From Microlunatus capsulatus (GTDB lineage: Bacteria > Actinomycetota > Actinomycetes > Propionibacteriales > Propionibacteriaceae), in the NCBI RefSeq assembly GCF_017876495.1, contig NZ_JAGIOB010000001.1:3286001-3350000 (forward strand): a stretch of DNA of 64,000 nucleotides, given 5' to 3'. The notes beneath the pieces are model-generated. The model was not told the origin of the DNA. It worked only from the letters and a program-made list of their open reading frames with translations, and searched no databases. Both the position numbers and the translations under genes were made by a program. Shown here piece after piece: positions 45,686 to 54,674 of the stretch (positions are counted from its first letter, which is position 1; every line of letters begins with the position of its first letter).

Positions 45686-46195
45686 TCAGCTGGGGAAGGG
45701 CTCCACCTTGACGACGGTGACGTCGATGGTGCTGCCGTTCGGCGCCGCGTAGGACGCGGTCTCGCCGGTCTTCTTGCCGAGGATGGCCGAGCCCAGCGGG
45801 GACTGCGGGCTGTAGACGTTGGTCTCGACGCTGTCGTCGAGGCCCAGCAGCTCGCGGGAGCCGAGGACGAAGGTGTCGGTGTCGGACTCGTCGCCGTCGA
45901 AGGCGATGGTCACCTGGGTGCCGGGGGCCACCTCGTCGCTGTCGCCGGGGGAGTCCCCGACCTGCGCGCGGCGCAGCATGTCGGTGAGCTGGCGGATCCG
46001 GGCCTCCTGGACCCCCTGCTCCTCGCGGGCGGCGTGGTACCCGCCGTTCTCGCGCAGGTCGCCCTCCTCGCGGGCCCGGGCGATCTTCTGGGAGACCTCG
46101 GCGCGGCCCTCGGTCGAGAGGTGGTCGAGCTCACCCTGGAGCTTGTCGTACGCCTCCTGGGTCAACCAGATCGTGTGGGTCGCGGTTTCTGACAT
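45686..46195 (-). CDS. greA: Transcription elongation factor GreA
   Basis: Rescues backtracked RNA polymerase by stimulating transcript cleavage. 169 aa, full length. N-terminal coiled coil with the acidic tip AREEGDLRENGGY (Asp and Glu at the tip) and AAREEQGVQEARIRQL. The C-terminal FKBP-like domain ends PNGSTIDVTVVKVEPF. ATG 46195 is exactly 6 nt after TAGACT (46207-46202), a textbook leaderless arrangement. Its place beside DUF4307 and mca matches mycobacteria (Rv1080c-Rv1082, from memory). Confidence 0.97.
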   Translation of the reverse strand: MSETATHTIWLTQEAYDKLQGELDHLSTEGRAEVSQKIARAREEGDLRENGGYHAAREEQGVQEARIRQLTDMLRRAQVGDSPGDSDEVAPGTQVTIAFDGDESDTDTFVLGSRELLGLDDSVETNVYSPQSPLGSAILGKKTGETASYAAPNGSTIDVTVVKVEPFPS

Positions 46196-46245
46196 CCCGG
46201 CAGTCTAGCCACCGACACGTCGTGGCGTCAGGCTCCGCGACGGCC

Positions 46246-46641
46246 TCAGCCGACCTGGCAGCCGCTCACCGAGGCCGACGTCGCCCGCCGCAGCGTGGTG
46301 AGCTCCAGCGGGATGTTGGCCAGCGCGACGGTGCTCGAGGGGACCGCCACCTCCTGCTCGGCGACCGGCTGGAAGTCCGGCGACTGGGCGATCACCCGGC
46401 AGGTGGCGGGCACGGACGGGTCCTCGCGCTGCACCGTCATCGTCACCCGGATGGTGGTGTCGGAGACGACGGTGAAGGCGGAGACCTGCGCGCTGACCGC
46501 GGGCGTCGCGTGCACCAGGCCGGCCCAGACCAGCCAGCCGAGCCCCAGGGCGGTGCCGGCGGCGACCAGCCCGACCAGGACCCCGCGCGGCACCCGCGGC
46601 GGCGGGTAGCGGCGGGCGAGGCGGTCGGCGGCGTCGGTCAC
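46246..46641 (-). CDS. DUF4307 single-pass membrane protein
   Basis: 131 aa from GTG 46641, which is 6 nt after CATGAT. Short cytoplasmic N-terminus with LARRYPPP, one transmembrane helix (about 20-42, GVLVGLVAAGTALGLGWLVWAGL), then an exported beta-rich domain (SAQVSAFTVVSDTTIRVTMTVQR, VPATCRVIAQSPDFQPVAEQEV, ASVSGCQVG) with two Cys that may pair. Conserved actinobacterial family beside mca, function unknown. Divergent from mca across 99 bp. Confidence 0.88.
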   Translation of the reverse strand: MTDAADRLARRYPPPRVPRGVLVGLVAAGTALGLGWLVWAGLVHATPAVSAQVSAFTVVSDTTIRVTMTVQREDPSVPATCRVIAQSPDFQPVAEQEVAVPSSTVALANIPLELTTLRRATSASVSGCQVG

Positions 46642-46740
46642 CGACCCATCATGCCCGCCCGCCCGGCACCTCCCGGGCGACGTCGTCTCGGTCCCGGAGC
46701 GCCCCCGCGACGCCCGGCGGGCTCGTGGCAGCATGACGCC

Positions 46741-47688
46741 ATGACCCCTCCCGCGCTCCGCGTGGACGCGGCCGGCGAGCGCCTGCGCCTGCTGCACGTG
46801 CACGCCCACCCCGACGACGAGTCCAGCAAGGGTGCCGCCACCACCGCCCGCTACGTGGCCGAGGGCGTCGACGTCGTCGTCGCCACCTGCACGGGCGGCG
46901 AGCGCGGCTCGATCCTCAACCCCGCCATGGACCGCCCGGACGTGCTGGCCAACATCGCCAGCATCCGCCGCGAGGAGATGGACCGCGCCCGCGCGATCCT
47001 CGGCATCACCCAGGTCTGGCTCGGCTGGGTCGACTCGGGCCTGCCCGAGGGCGACCCGCTGCCGCCGCTGCCCGAGGGCTGCTTCGGCCTGATGGACGTC
47101 GACGAGGCCGCGCTGCCGCTGGTCCGGCTCATCCGCGAGCTGCGCCCCCACGTGCTGACGACCTACGACGAGAACGGGGGCTACCCGCACCCCGACCACA
47201 TCATGTGCCACAAGATCAGCGTCGCGGCCGCCACCACGGCCGCCGACCCGACGGCGCACCCGGAGCTGGGCCCGGCCTGGCAGGTGCAGAAGCTGTACTA
47301 CCAGCTGAGCTTCAACCGGCAGCGGATCGAGGCGCTGGACGCGGCGATGACCGCCCGCGGGCTGGAGTCGCCCTACCGGGAGCGGCTCGCGGAGTGGACG
47401 CCCGACCCCGACCACGAGGCCCGGCTGACGACGAAGGTGCCGTGCGCGGAGTACTTCGCCGTCCGCGACCGCGCGCTGCTGGCCCACGCCACCCAGGTCG
47501 ACCCGGAGGGGCCCTGGTTTAGCGTCCCGCTCGCGGTGCACGAGCAGGCCTGGCCGACCGAGGACTGGCAGCTGGTGCGCAGCGAGGTGCCGACCGAGCT
47601 GCCCGAGGACGACCTCTTCGCCGGCATCGCCGTGCCCGCCGCCGACGCCGGGGCCGTGCCGGCCGCCGCGGGTACAGTGCAGGGGTGA
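46741..47688 (+). CDS. mca: Mycothiol S-conjugate amidase
   Basis: Zinc amidase that cleaves mycothiol adducts so that mercapturic acids can be exported. 315 aa from ATG 46741. LmbE-like site HVHAHPDDESSKGAATTARY (His23, Asp26) and ENGGYPHPDHIMCHKI (His153) supply the zinc ligands. TCTGGERGSILNP is conserved in Mca and MshB; the length and LYYQLSFNRQRIEALDAAM favour Mca over MshB. Proves mycothiol metabolism. The last bases contain a TACAGT box (47673-47678), a promoter for what follows. Confidence 0.93.
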   Translation: MTPPALRVDAAGERLRLLHVHAHPDDESSKGAATTARYVAEGVDVVVATCTGGERGSILNPAMDRPDVLANIASIRREEMDRARAILGITQVWLGWVDSGLPEGDPLPPLPEGCFGLMDVDEAALPLVRLIRELRPHVLTTYDENGGYPHPDHIMCHKISVAAATTAADPTAHPELGPAWQVQKLYYQLSFNRQRIEALDAAMTARGLESPYRERLAEWTPDPDHEARLTTKVPCAEYFAVRDRALLAHATQVDPEGPWFSVPLAVHEQAWPTEDWQLVRSEVPTELPEDDLFAGIAVPAADAGAVPAAAGTVQG

Positions 47689-47714
47689 CGACGACGAGGG
47701 GAGCAGCCCGGTGA
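47685..47714 (+). CDS. Candidate leaderless micro-ORF upstream of small membrane protein
   Basis: GTG 47685 lies 6 nt after TACAGT and opens a 9-codon frame, VTTTRGAAR, ending in a TGA (47712-47714) that overlaps the next gene's GTG (47711) as GTGA. GAGGGGAG inside it can serve as Shine-Dalgarno for that gene. It overlaps the mca stop codon. Confidence 0.45.
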   Translation: MTTTRGAAR

Positions 47715-48004
47715 TGATCCTGCTCGAGCTCGACCCCAACGTCGTCAAGCCCGGCTGGACGCCGCTGCTGATCATCATCGGCATCGCGCTGGTCATGGTG
47801 CTGCTGTTCCGCAGCATGCGCCGCCAGTTCCGCCGGGTCGACGACAACTTCCCCGAGCCCCCCGCGCCGGTCGGCGCCGAGCCGCAGGACGCGGCCGGGG
47901 AGCCGGGCGCCACGCCCGCTCCCGGGACCACCGACGGCGCCCCGGCGCCGGACGGACCGGACCACGCCCCCGTGCCGCCCGACGGCCCCGCCCGCCGGAG
48001 CTGA
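47711..48004 (+). CDS. Small single-pass membrane protein
   Basis: 97 aa from GTG 47711 (ATG 47714 follows directly). MMILLELDPNVVKPGWTPLLIIIGIALVMVLLF gives one transmembrane helix near 18-36, followed by the basic RSMRRQFRRVDDNFPEP and a Pro/Ala/Gly-rich cytoplasmic tail. It occupies the position of Rv1083 in mycobacteria (from memory), between mca and the thioredoxin-domain gene. Function unknown. Confidence 0.75.
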   Translation: MMILLELDPNVVKPGWTPLLIIIGIALVMVLLFRSMRRQFRRVDDNFPEPPAPVGAEPQDAAGEPGATPAPGTTDGAPAPDGPDHAPVPPDGPARRS

Positions 48005-48361
48005 CCGACTCGTTGCCCGGCTGAGCCGCGGGCGCGCTCAGCGCAGCGGGACGGGATGCCGACGAGTTGCAGGAACCCCGCTGCCGTGACTGCGGACCGC
48101 TGATATCTGACACGTCGTCGACGCCCGGAGCGCGCAGGACCGGCGTGTCGCAGCCCCAGCGGTCACGACATGTCGGATCTCAGCGACCGGTGTTCGTGAC
48201 GCGAGGTCTTCCCGGCACGACGCCGCCCGCGGCCCCCGGCGGGTGAGGGCGGGCCCGTCCGGGTAGTGGGGGAGGAGCCCGGTGCGCGCTCCCCGGGGAA
48301 CGGGGTGCCACCCTCGGGGACCAGCGCTCCACCCGCCCGACCCACCGAAGGAGCGCCGCGG
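48005..48361. other. Intergenic region with long imperfect inverted repeat
   Basis: 48098-48118 and 48165-48185 form 21-nt inverted arms matching at 18 positions, around a 46-nt GC-rich loop. Otherwise I see no gene or RNA; an SD-like GGAGCGCCGCG stands before ATG 48362. Confidence 0.55.
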
Positions 48362-50359
48362 ATGAACCGCCTGCAGCACGCCACCAGCCCGTACCTCCTC
48401 CAGCACGCCGACAACCCCGTCGACTGGTTCGAGTGGGGGCAGGAGGCCTTCGCCCGGGCGCTGATGACCGACCGGCCCATCCTGCTGAGCATCGGCTACG
48501 CGGCCTGCCACTGGTGCCACGTGATGGCCCACGAGTCGTTCGAGGACCCCGACGTCGCCGCCCTGGTCAACGCCCAGTTCGTCGCGGTGAAGGTGGACCG
48601 GGAGGAGCGCCCCGACGTCGACGCCGTCTACATGCAGGCCACCCAGGCGCTGACCGGCCACGGCGGCTGGCCGATGACGGTCTTCCTCACCCCCGACCGG
48701 CAGCCGTTCTACGCCGGCACCTACTTCCCGCCCACCCCGCGGCACGGGCTGCCCTCGTTCGGGCAGCTGCTGGAGGCCCTGGGGACGGCCTGGCGGGAGC
48801 GGCGGGCCGAGGTGCTGACCAGCGCGGGCAGCATCGTCGAGCAGCTGGCCGAGCGCGCCGTCACCGCCCTGCCCGGCGAGGTGGGCCCCGACGACCTCGA
48901 GCACGCCGTGGCCGCGCTGCGGCGTGACTTCGACCCGCTGCGGGCCGGCTTCGGCGGTGCCCCCAAGTTCCCGCCGTCGATGGTGCTGGAGGCGCTGCTG
49001 CGCGAGGGCGGCGAGGACGCAGCGCTGATGGTCCGGCAGACCCTCGACGCGATGGCCCGCGGCGGGATCTACGACCAGCTGGGCGGCGGCTTCGCCCGGT
49101 ACAGCGTCGACGCCGCCTGGGTGGTGCCGCACTTCGAGAAGATGCTCTACGACAACGCCCTGCTGCTGGGCGTCTACACCCACGCCTGGCGCCGGACGGG
49201 CTCGGCGCTCGCCGCCCGGGTCGTCGAGGAGACCGTCGGCTGGCTCGTGCGCGAGATGCGGACCGACGAGGGCGGCTTCGCGGCCAGCCTGGACGCCGAC
49301 TCCGCCGACGCGTCCGGCGCGATGGAGGAGGGGACCTACTACGTCTGGACCCCGGATGAGCTGCGCGCGGTGCTCGGCGAGGAGGACGGCCGCTGGGCCG
49401 CGGAGGCGCTGGGCGTGAGCGCCGAGGGCACCTTCGAGCACGGCGCGTCCACCCTGCAGCGGCTCGCCGAGCCGGACCCGGAGCGCTGGGGCCGGGTCCG
49501 GCCCGCGCTGCTGGCCGCCCGCCAGGAGCGCCCGCGACCCGGCCGCGACGACAAGGTGGTGGCGGCCTGGAACGGCTGGCTGGTGGACTCCCTGGTCCAG
49601 GCGGCCACGGCCTTCGACCGGCCGGACTGGCTGGAGCACGCCCGGGCGGCGGCCGCGCTGGTCTGGGACCTGCACCGCCGCGACGGGCGGCTGCGGCGCA
49701 CCTCCCGGCTGGGCGTCGTCGGGACGGCGCCGGGCATCCTCGAGGACTATGCGGCGCTGGCCCTGGCCGCCACCCGGCTGGCGGCGGCGCTGGGCGACAC
49801 GACCTGGCTGGACCGGGCCCGGGAGCTGCTGGAGGACGTGCTGGCGCTCTTCGACGACGCGGGTGCCGGCTTCTTCGACACCGCCGCCGACGCCGAGCAG
49901 CTGTTCGCGCGGCCGCAGGACCCCACCGACAACGCGACGCCCTCGGGCCTCAGCACCGCGGTGCACGCCCTGCGGCTGTTCGCGGAGCTGACGGGGGAGG
50001 ACCGCTGGGCCGAGCGGGCCGACCGCGCGGCCGCGTCGGCCGGCGGGCTGGTGCGGCAGGCGCCCCGGTTCGCGGGCTGGCTGCTGGCCGACGCCGTCTC
50101 CCGGCTGCGGTCCGCGCCGGTGCAGGTGGCGGTCGTCGGCCCCGCCGGGCCGGAGCGGGACGCCCTCGCCACGACGGCCCACCGCGCGGCGCCGGCGGGC
50201 TCGGTGGTGGTCGCCGGGACCGGGGACGACGCGGGCTTCGCGCTGCTCGCGGACCGGACGGCCCGGGACGGCCGCCCGACCGCCTACGTCTGCCGCCACT
50301 TCGTGTGCCGGCTGCCCGTGACCAGCGCCGAGGAGCTCCGCGCGCAGCTGGTGGGCTGA
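48362..50359 (+). CDS. DUF255 thioredoxin-domain protein (YyaL/SSP411 family)
   Basis: 665 aa from ATG 48362. The N-terminal thioredoxin-like domain begins [24 protein letters not shown] and has the redox motif [15 protein letters not shown] (Cys49, Cys52). An alpha/alpha-barrel resembling N-acylglucosamine epimerases fills the rest ([48 protein letters not shown]). Biochemical role unknown. Conserved next to the hemolysin III and prenyltransferase genes in actinobacteria. Confidence 0.93.
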   Translation: MNRLQHATSPYLLQHADNPVDWFEWGQEAFARALMTDRPILLSIGYAACHWCHVMAHESFEDPDVAALVNAQFVAVKVDREERPDVDAVYMQATQALTGHGGWPMTVFLTPDRQPFYAGTYFPPTPRHGLPSFGQLLEALGTAWRERRAEVLTSAGSIVEQLAERAVTALPGEVGPDDLEHAVAALRRDFDPLRAGFGGAPKFPPSMVLEALLREGGEDAALMVRQTLDAMARGGIYDQLGGGFARYSVDAAWVVPHFEKMLYDNALLLGVYTHAWRRTGSALAARVVEETVGWLVREMRTDEGGFAASLDADSADASGAMEEGTYYVWTPDELRAVLGEEDGRWAAEALGVSAEGTFEHGASTLQRLAEPDPERWGRVRPALLAARQERPRPGRDDKVVAAWNGWLVDSLVQAATAFDRPDWLEHARAAAALVWDLHRRDGRLRRTSRLGVVGTAPGILEDYAALALAATRLAAALGDTTWLDRARELLEDVLALFDDAGAGFFDTAADAEQLFARPQDPTDNATPSGLSTAVHALRLFAELTGEDRWAERADRAAASAGGLVRQAPRFAGWLLADAVSRLRSAPVQVAVVGPAGPERDALATTAHRAAPAGSVVVAGTGDDAGFALLADRTARDGRPTAYVCRHFVCRLPVTSAEELRAQLVG

Positions 50360-50374
50360 GCGCGGCCGCGCCGC

Positions 50375-51121
50375 TCAGCGGGCGGCGTAGGTGAGCAGCG
50401 AGATCGCCACGTAGTGGCTGGCGAAGCCCAGCACCGTGCCGGCGTGGAAGATCTCGTGGAAGCCGAACCAGCCGGGGGAGGGGTCGGGGCGCTTGCGGGC
50501 GTAGACCACCGCGCCGCCGGTGTAGAACAGCCCGCCCAGCAGGATGAGCAGCAGCACCGTGAGCCCGCCCGAGGCGTAGAACGCGCCCATCCAGCCGACG
50601 GCGGCCCAGCCCATGACGATGTAGAGCGCGGTGTAGAGCCAGCGCGGGGCGTCGAGCCAGAAGAGCCGGAAGAACAGCCCGCCCAGCGCCGCGCCCCAGA
50701 TGAGGGCGAGCAGCAGGACCCGCGAGCCCCCGTCCAGCATCAGCAGCGCCATCGGGGTGTAGCTGGCGGCGATGAAGACGTAGATGTTGGCGTGGTCGAG
50801 GCGCCGCATGACGGCCTCGCCGCGGACGCCCCAGGTGCGCCGGTGGTAGAGCCCGCTGGTGCCGAACAGCAGCACCGACGCCGCGAGGAACACCGCGCCG
50901 CCGGCCTTGCCGGCCGTGGTGGGGGCCAGCACCACGAGCACGACGCCGGCGGCCAGCGCCAGCGGGGCGGTGCAGGCGTGCAGCCAGCCCCGCAGCCGCG
51001 GCTTGACCTGGTCCAGCACGGGCGCGACGGGCTCAGGGGCGGTGGGCTCAGGGGCGGCGCCCTCCGGGGCGGGCGGGCGCGGGTGCAGGCGGCGCGCGCC
51101 GCCTCCGGCGTCAGAGGTCAC
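50375..51121 (-). CDS. Hemolysin III/PAQR family membrane protein
   Basis: 248 aa. Pro-rich N-terminal 35 residues, then seven helices. Family signature residues: LRGWLHACTAPLALAAG, LFGTSGLYHRRTW, RRLDHANIYVFIAASYTPMAL and FGFHEIFHAGTVLGFASHYVAI, which contain the Ser, Asp and His metal-site residues of PAQR proteins. Despite the name, haemolysis is not implied; relatives act in lipid or membrane homeostasis. Divergent from the prenyltransferase gene. Confidence 0.93.
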   Translation of the reverse strand: MTSDAGGGARRLHPRPPAPEGAAPEPTAPEPVAPVLDQVKPRLRGWLHACTAPLALAAGVVLVVLAPTTAGKAGGAVFLAASVLLFGTSGLYHRRTWGVRGEAVMRRLDHANIYVFIAASYTPMALLMLDGGSRVLLLALIWGAALGGLFFRLFWLDAPRWLYTALYIVMGWAAVGWMGAFYASGGLTVLLLILLGGLFYTGGAVVYARKRPDPSPGWFGFHEIFHAGTVLGFASHYVAISLLTYAAR

Positions 51122-51279
51122 GCAGGAAGCCTACGACGCCAGGTTACGGAACCGTAGGTTTCCGCTGGCCGTCCGTCCGGCCTGACGCCGCCGCGTCCCG
51201 ACCCACCGTCGCGCCGACCCGGCGACGCGGCGGGCCGGGCGTCCCCGGGCGGACAGCGGCGGCGGTTACGCTGGCGGGC

Positions 51280-52089
51280 GTGGCTCGCCTGGACCGGTTG
51301 CGCGAGTTCGTGGACCGGCTGCACCCCTCCGGCCTCCTCTACGCCACCTACGAGCACCGGCTGGTGGCCGAGCTGGACCGCAGCCAGCTGCCCCAGCACG
51401 TCGCCGTCCTCGCCGACGGCAACCGCCGGTGGGCCCGCGACAACGCCCCGGGGCAGCCGCTGGTGGCCGGCTACCGGGCCGGGGCGGAGAAGCTCAAGGA
51501 GTTCGTCGAGTGGTGCGACGAGATCGGCATCCCCGTCGTCACGCTGTGGGTGCTCTCCACCGACAACTTCTCCCGCAGCAGCGCCGAGGAGCTGGAGCCG
51601 CTGCTCGAGGTCATCGAGGGCATGGTCACCGACCTCGCGGAGACGGGGCGCTGGCGGCTGCACCCCTTCGGTGCGCTGGACCTGCTGCCCGACAGCACGG
51701 CCGAGCTGCTGCGGGCCGCCGAGCGCGGCACGGCGGAGCTGCCCGGGATGGTCGTCAACATCGCCGTCTCCTACGGCGGCCGGCACGAGCTGCGCGACGC
51801 CGTCCGCTCCCTGCTGGCCCAGCACGCACGCAACGGCACCCCGATCGAGGAGCTGGCCCGCACCCTCGACATCGAGCACATCGCCGAGCACCTCTACACC
51901 AAGGGCCAGCCCGACCCGGACCTCATCATCCGGACCTCGGGCGAGCAGCGGCTGTCCGGCTTCTTGATGTGGCAGTCGGCGCACAGCGAGTTCTACTTCT
52001 GCGAGGCCCTGTGGCCCGACTTCCGCAAGGTCGACTTCATCCGCGCCCTGCGCTCCTACGGCGAGCGCGAGCGACGCTTCGGGCGCTGA
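51280..52089 (+). CDS. cis-Prenyltransferase (short-chain Z-FPP/undecaprenyl synthase family)
   Basis: 269 aa from GTG 51280, 7 nt after TACGCT. UPP synthase motifs: VAVLADGNRRWARDN (catalytic Asp46, Asn48), TLWVLSTDNFSR, VNIAVSYGGRHELRDA, DLIIRTSGEQRLSGFLMWQSAHSEFYF. Beside hemolysin III and the DUF255 gene it matches Rv1086, a Z,E-farnesyl diphosphate synthase (from memory), so it may make the short primer for decaprenyl phosphate rather than the full carrier. Confidence 0.93.
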   Translation: MARLDRLREFVDRLHPSGLLYATYEHRLVAELDRSQLPQHVAVLADGNRRWARDNAPGQPLVAGYRAGAEKLKEFVEWCDEIGIPVVTLWVLSTDNFSRSSAEELEPLLEVIEGMVTDLAETGRWRLHPFGALDLLPDSTAELLRAAERGTAELPGMVVNIAVSYGGRHELRDAVRSLLAQHARNGTPIEELARTLDIEHIAEHLYTKGQPDPDLIIRTSGEQRLSGFLMWQSAHSEFYFCEALWPDFRKVDFIRALRSYGERERRFGR

Positions 52090-52100
52090 CCCCGCCCCGC

Positions 52101-53264
52101 TCAGCCGGTCCGCAGCGCCACCTGCAGCACCGCGGCACCGGGCGGCAGGCCCAGGTCGGGCCGGGTCGTCGTGCCGGTCGTCGCGTCGAGGACGAACAGC
52201 TGGCCGTCGTCCACCCCGACCAGCCGGTCCCGGGCCGGCACCCACACCGCGACGCCGGACACGTCGGGCGTGGGGGCCCGGACCACCATCTGCTTGACCA
52301 CCCGGTCGGTGTCGAGGTCCAGCACCACCGCCCGGGTCTGCCCGTCGGGGGCGTCGTCGCCGTTCACCGTGGAGGCGACGTAGCGGCCGTCGGCCGAGAC
52401 GGTCCCGCCCCCGGGCAGCTGGAGGTCGGTGTCCCCCAGCACCGGCCGTGACGTCCGCCGGGCGCGGTCGTAGCGGACCAGGGTGACGACCCCGCAGTCG
52501 TCGAAGCGCGCGCAGGTGGCCAGCAGGTGCTGGTGGGGCCCGGTGGCGAGGGCCGTGCCGATGGCCAGCCGCCGCCAGCGGTCGTCGACCCGCTCCCAGA
52601 GGCCGCCGGCGTCGACCAGCAGCAGGCCGCCGCTGCCGTCGGCCAGGAAGTAGCCGTTCTCCCGCACCGAGGTCCCGGTCGGCGTGCCGTCGAAGGAGGT
52701 GAGGGCGAAGCTGGAGCTGCGGCCGTCCAGCAGCTCGCTCACCCAGATCCGGCCGTCCGACGCGGGCAGCACCTGGGCCGCGCCGCCCAGCAGGCCGTCC
52801 AGAGGCCGGGCGGCGTCGTCGTCGGGGACCAGCCAGCCCGTGCTGCCGTCGGCGGGCCGGACGAGGACGCCGGCGGCCCCCGCCACGAAGCTGACCGGCG
52901 CCGCGCCCGGCACCGGGGCCGGGGTCGCCGTCACCCGGCCGGTGGCCAGGTCGACGCGGAAGACGGTGTCGGCGGTCCGGGCGAACAGGGCGCCCCCGCC
53001 GAGCCCGGCCGGGACCGGGCCCGCCGTGCGCAGCACCACGGGAGGCCCCGGGGTCGCGGCGGTGGTGGCGCCCGGCGCGGTGGGCGCGGACGAGGGCGCG
53101 GGCTGCGGGGCCGAGGACGGTGCCGTCCGGTCCACGACCACGGCGACGGCGACGACGGCGAGGGCCAGCAGGAGGACCAGCACGGCCCGTCGCGGACCCG
53201 ACGACCAGCGCGGGCCGCCGGTGTCCAGCACCTCCGCCGTCGGCCGGGCCGGGTCCTCGGGCAC
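52101..53264 (-). CDS. Membrane-anchored beta-propeller-like protein of unknown function
   Basis: 387 aa from GTG 53264. N-terminal cytoplasmic 25 residues, one transmembrane helix (about 26-45, AVLVLLLALAVVAVAVVV), a Pro/Ala/Thr-rich stalk (46-75), then repeated blades of about 45 residues (FARTADTVFRVDLATGRVTA, SDGRIWVSELLDGRSSSFALT, DGRYVASTVNGDDAPD, DDGQLFVLDATTGTTTRPDLG). One CARFDDC pair may be a disulfide. It follows kynU by 4 bp, so it is co-transcribed. Confidence 0.65.
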   Translation of the reverse strand: MPEDPARPTAEVLDTGGPRWSSGPRRAVLVLLLALAVVAVAVVVDRTAPSSAPQPAPSSAPTAPGATTAATPGPPVVLRTAGPVPAGLGGGALFARTADTVFRVDLATGRVTATPAPVPGAAPVSFVAGAAGVLVRPADGSTGWLVPDDDAARPLDGLLGGAAQVLPASDGRIWVSELLDGRSSSFALTSFDGTPTGTSVRENGYFLADGSGGLLLVDAGGLWERVDDRWRRLAIGTALATGPHQHLLATCARFDDCGVVTLVRYDRARRTSRPVLGDTDLQLPGGGTVSADGRYVASTVNGDDAPDGQTRAVVLDLDTDRVVKQMVVRAPTPDVSGVAVWVPARDRLVGVDDGQLFVLDATTGTTTRPDLGLPPGAAVLQVALRTG

Positions 53265-53268
53265 CGGC

Positions 53269-54522
53269 TCAGGCCTGCTCGGCCAGCAGGTCGCGGACGG
53301 CGGCGACCCCGGTCGCCACCTCGGCGAAGGAGGTGCTGAGCGGGCTCAGGCCCAGCCGGAGGCCCTGCGGCGAGCGGAAGTCCGGGATGACGCCCTGCGC
53401 CCACAGCCGCGGCGTCAGCGCGCGGAAGGCCGGGTGCTCCAGCGTCAGGTGCGCCCCGCGGCGCGCCGGGTCCGCGGGGCTGGCCAGCACGACGCCGAGC
53501 GGGGCCAGCTGCTCCCGCGCGAGGTCGGCCGCGAAGGCGGTCAGCAGCGCGGACTTGGTCCGGACGGCGGGCATCCCCACCTCCTCCAGCAGGTCGAGCA
53601 TGTCCTGCAGGGCCAGCATCGACAGCACCGGCGGCGTGCCGCTGAGCACCCGGCGGATGCCCGGCGCCGGGGTGTAGCCGGCGGCCATCGCGAACGGGTC
53701 GGCCCGGCCCAGCCAGCCCTGCACCGGCTGGCGGAAGGCGTCGAGGTGCCGGGCGGCGACGTAGGCGAAGGCCGGCGCCCCGGGGCCGCCGTTGAGGTAC
53801 TTGTAGGTGCAGCCAACGGCGAGGTCGACCTCCCAGGCGTCCAGCTCCACCGGCACCGACGCGACGGCGTGCGAGAGGTCCCACAGCACCAGGGCGCCGG
53901 CGTCGTGGACGAGCCGGGTCAGCTCCCGGGCCGGGGCGAGGTGGCCGGAGCGGTAGGCGACGTGGCTGAGCACCACCAGGGCGGTGCGCTCCGACATTGC
54001 CGGGGCCAGGTCGGCCGGCTCCACCCCGGCGGCCGGGTCGGACTCGACCCAGCGCACGGTGAGCCCGCGCTCGGCGGCGACGCCCTCGACCACGTAGCGG
54101 TCGGTGGGGAAGTTGTCGGTGTCGACGACGAGCTCGTCGCGGCCCGGCCGCAGGTCGACGGCGGCCCGGACCAGCTTGTAGAGCAGCACGGTCGTGGAGT
54201 CCCCGACGACGGTCTGGCCGGCCGCTGCGCCGAGGCAGGTCCGCCCGATCCGGTCGCCGACGTGCAGCGGCAGGTCGAGCCAGCCCTCGTCCCAGCCGCG
54301 GATCAGCCGGCCGGCCCACTGCGTGCGGACGAAGTCGTCGAGCCGGGCGGCCGAGGCGGCCAGCGGCCGGCCGAGGGAGTTGCCGTCGAGGTAGGCCAGC
54401 ACGTCGTCGTCCGGGCCGGTGAGGAACTTCTCCCGGTGAGCGCGCAGCGGGTCGGCGGCGTCGAGCTCGGCGGCGCGCGCCGCCGGGGCGGGCGTCGCCC
54501 GGAGGGCCTGGTCACCGGTCAC
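53269..54522 (-). CDS. kynU: Kynureninase
   Basis: PLP enzyme cleaving kynurenine to anthranilate and alanine. 417 aa from GTG 54522, chosen because TACGGT lies 7 nt upstream (leaderless); GTG 54531 is 3 codons earlier. Motifs: LDGNSLGRP, VVDTDNFPTDRYVVEG, VLWDLSHAVASVPVELDAW, and the PLP lysine (about Lys241) in GCTYKYLNGGPGAPAF. No tryptophan dioxygenase or formamidase gene is nearby, so the upstream steps are elsewhere. Confidence 0.92.
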   Translation of the reverse strand: MTGDQALRATPAPAARAAELDAADPLRAHREKFLTGPDDDVLAYLDGNSLGRPLAASAARLDDFVRTQWAGRLIRGWDEGWLDLPLHVGDRIGRTCLGAAAGQTVVGDSTTVLLYKLVRAAVDLRPGRDELVVDTDNFPTDRYVVEGVAAERGLTVRWVESDPAAGVEPADLAPAMSERTALVVLSHVAYRSGHLAPARELTRLVHDAGALVLWDLSHAVASVPVELDAWEVDLAVGCTYKYLNGGPGAPAFAYVAARHLDAFRQPVQGWLGRADPFAMAAGYTPAPGIRRVLSGTPPVLSMLALQDMLDLLEEVGMPAVRTKSALLTAFAADLAREQLAPLGVVLASPADPARRGAHLTLEHPAFRALTPRLWAQGVIPDFRSPQGLRLGLSPLSTSFAEVATGVAAVRDLLAEQA

Positions 54523-54674
54523 GCCCGCCACCGTACGGCCTGGGGCGGCACCGTCCCGTGGGCTCGTCGGACCGGGGCGCTACCTTGAGCCTGACCGCGG
54601 CCGGACCGACCACCTGCCGGCGCGGCCGCGACCGGCGCCGAGGCCGTCGCCGACCTGGTCGGGGGAGAGCTGCC

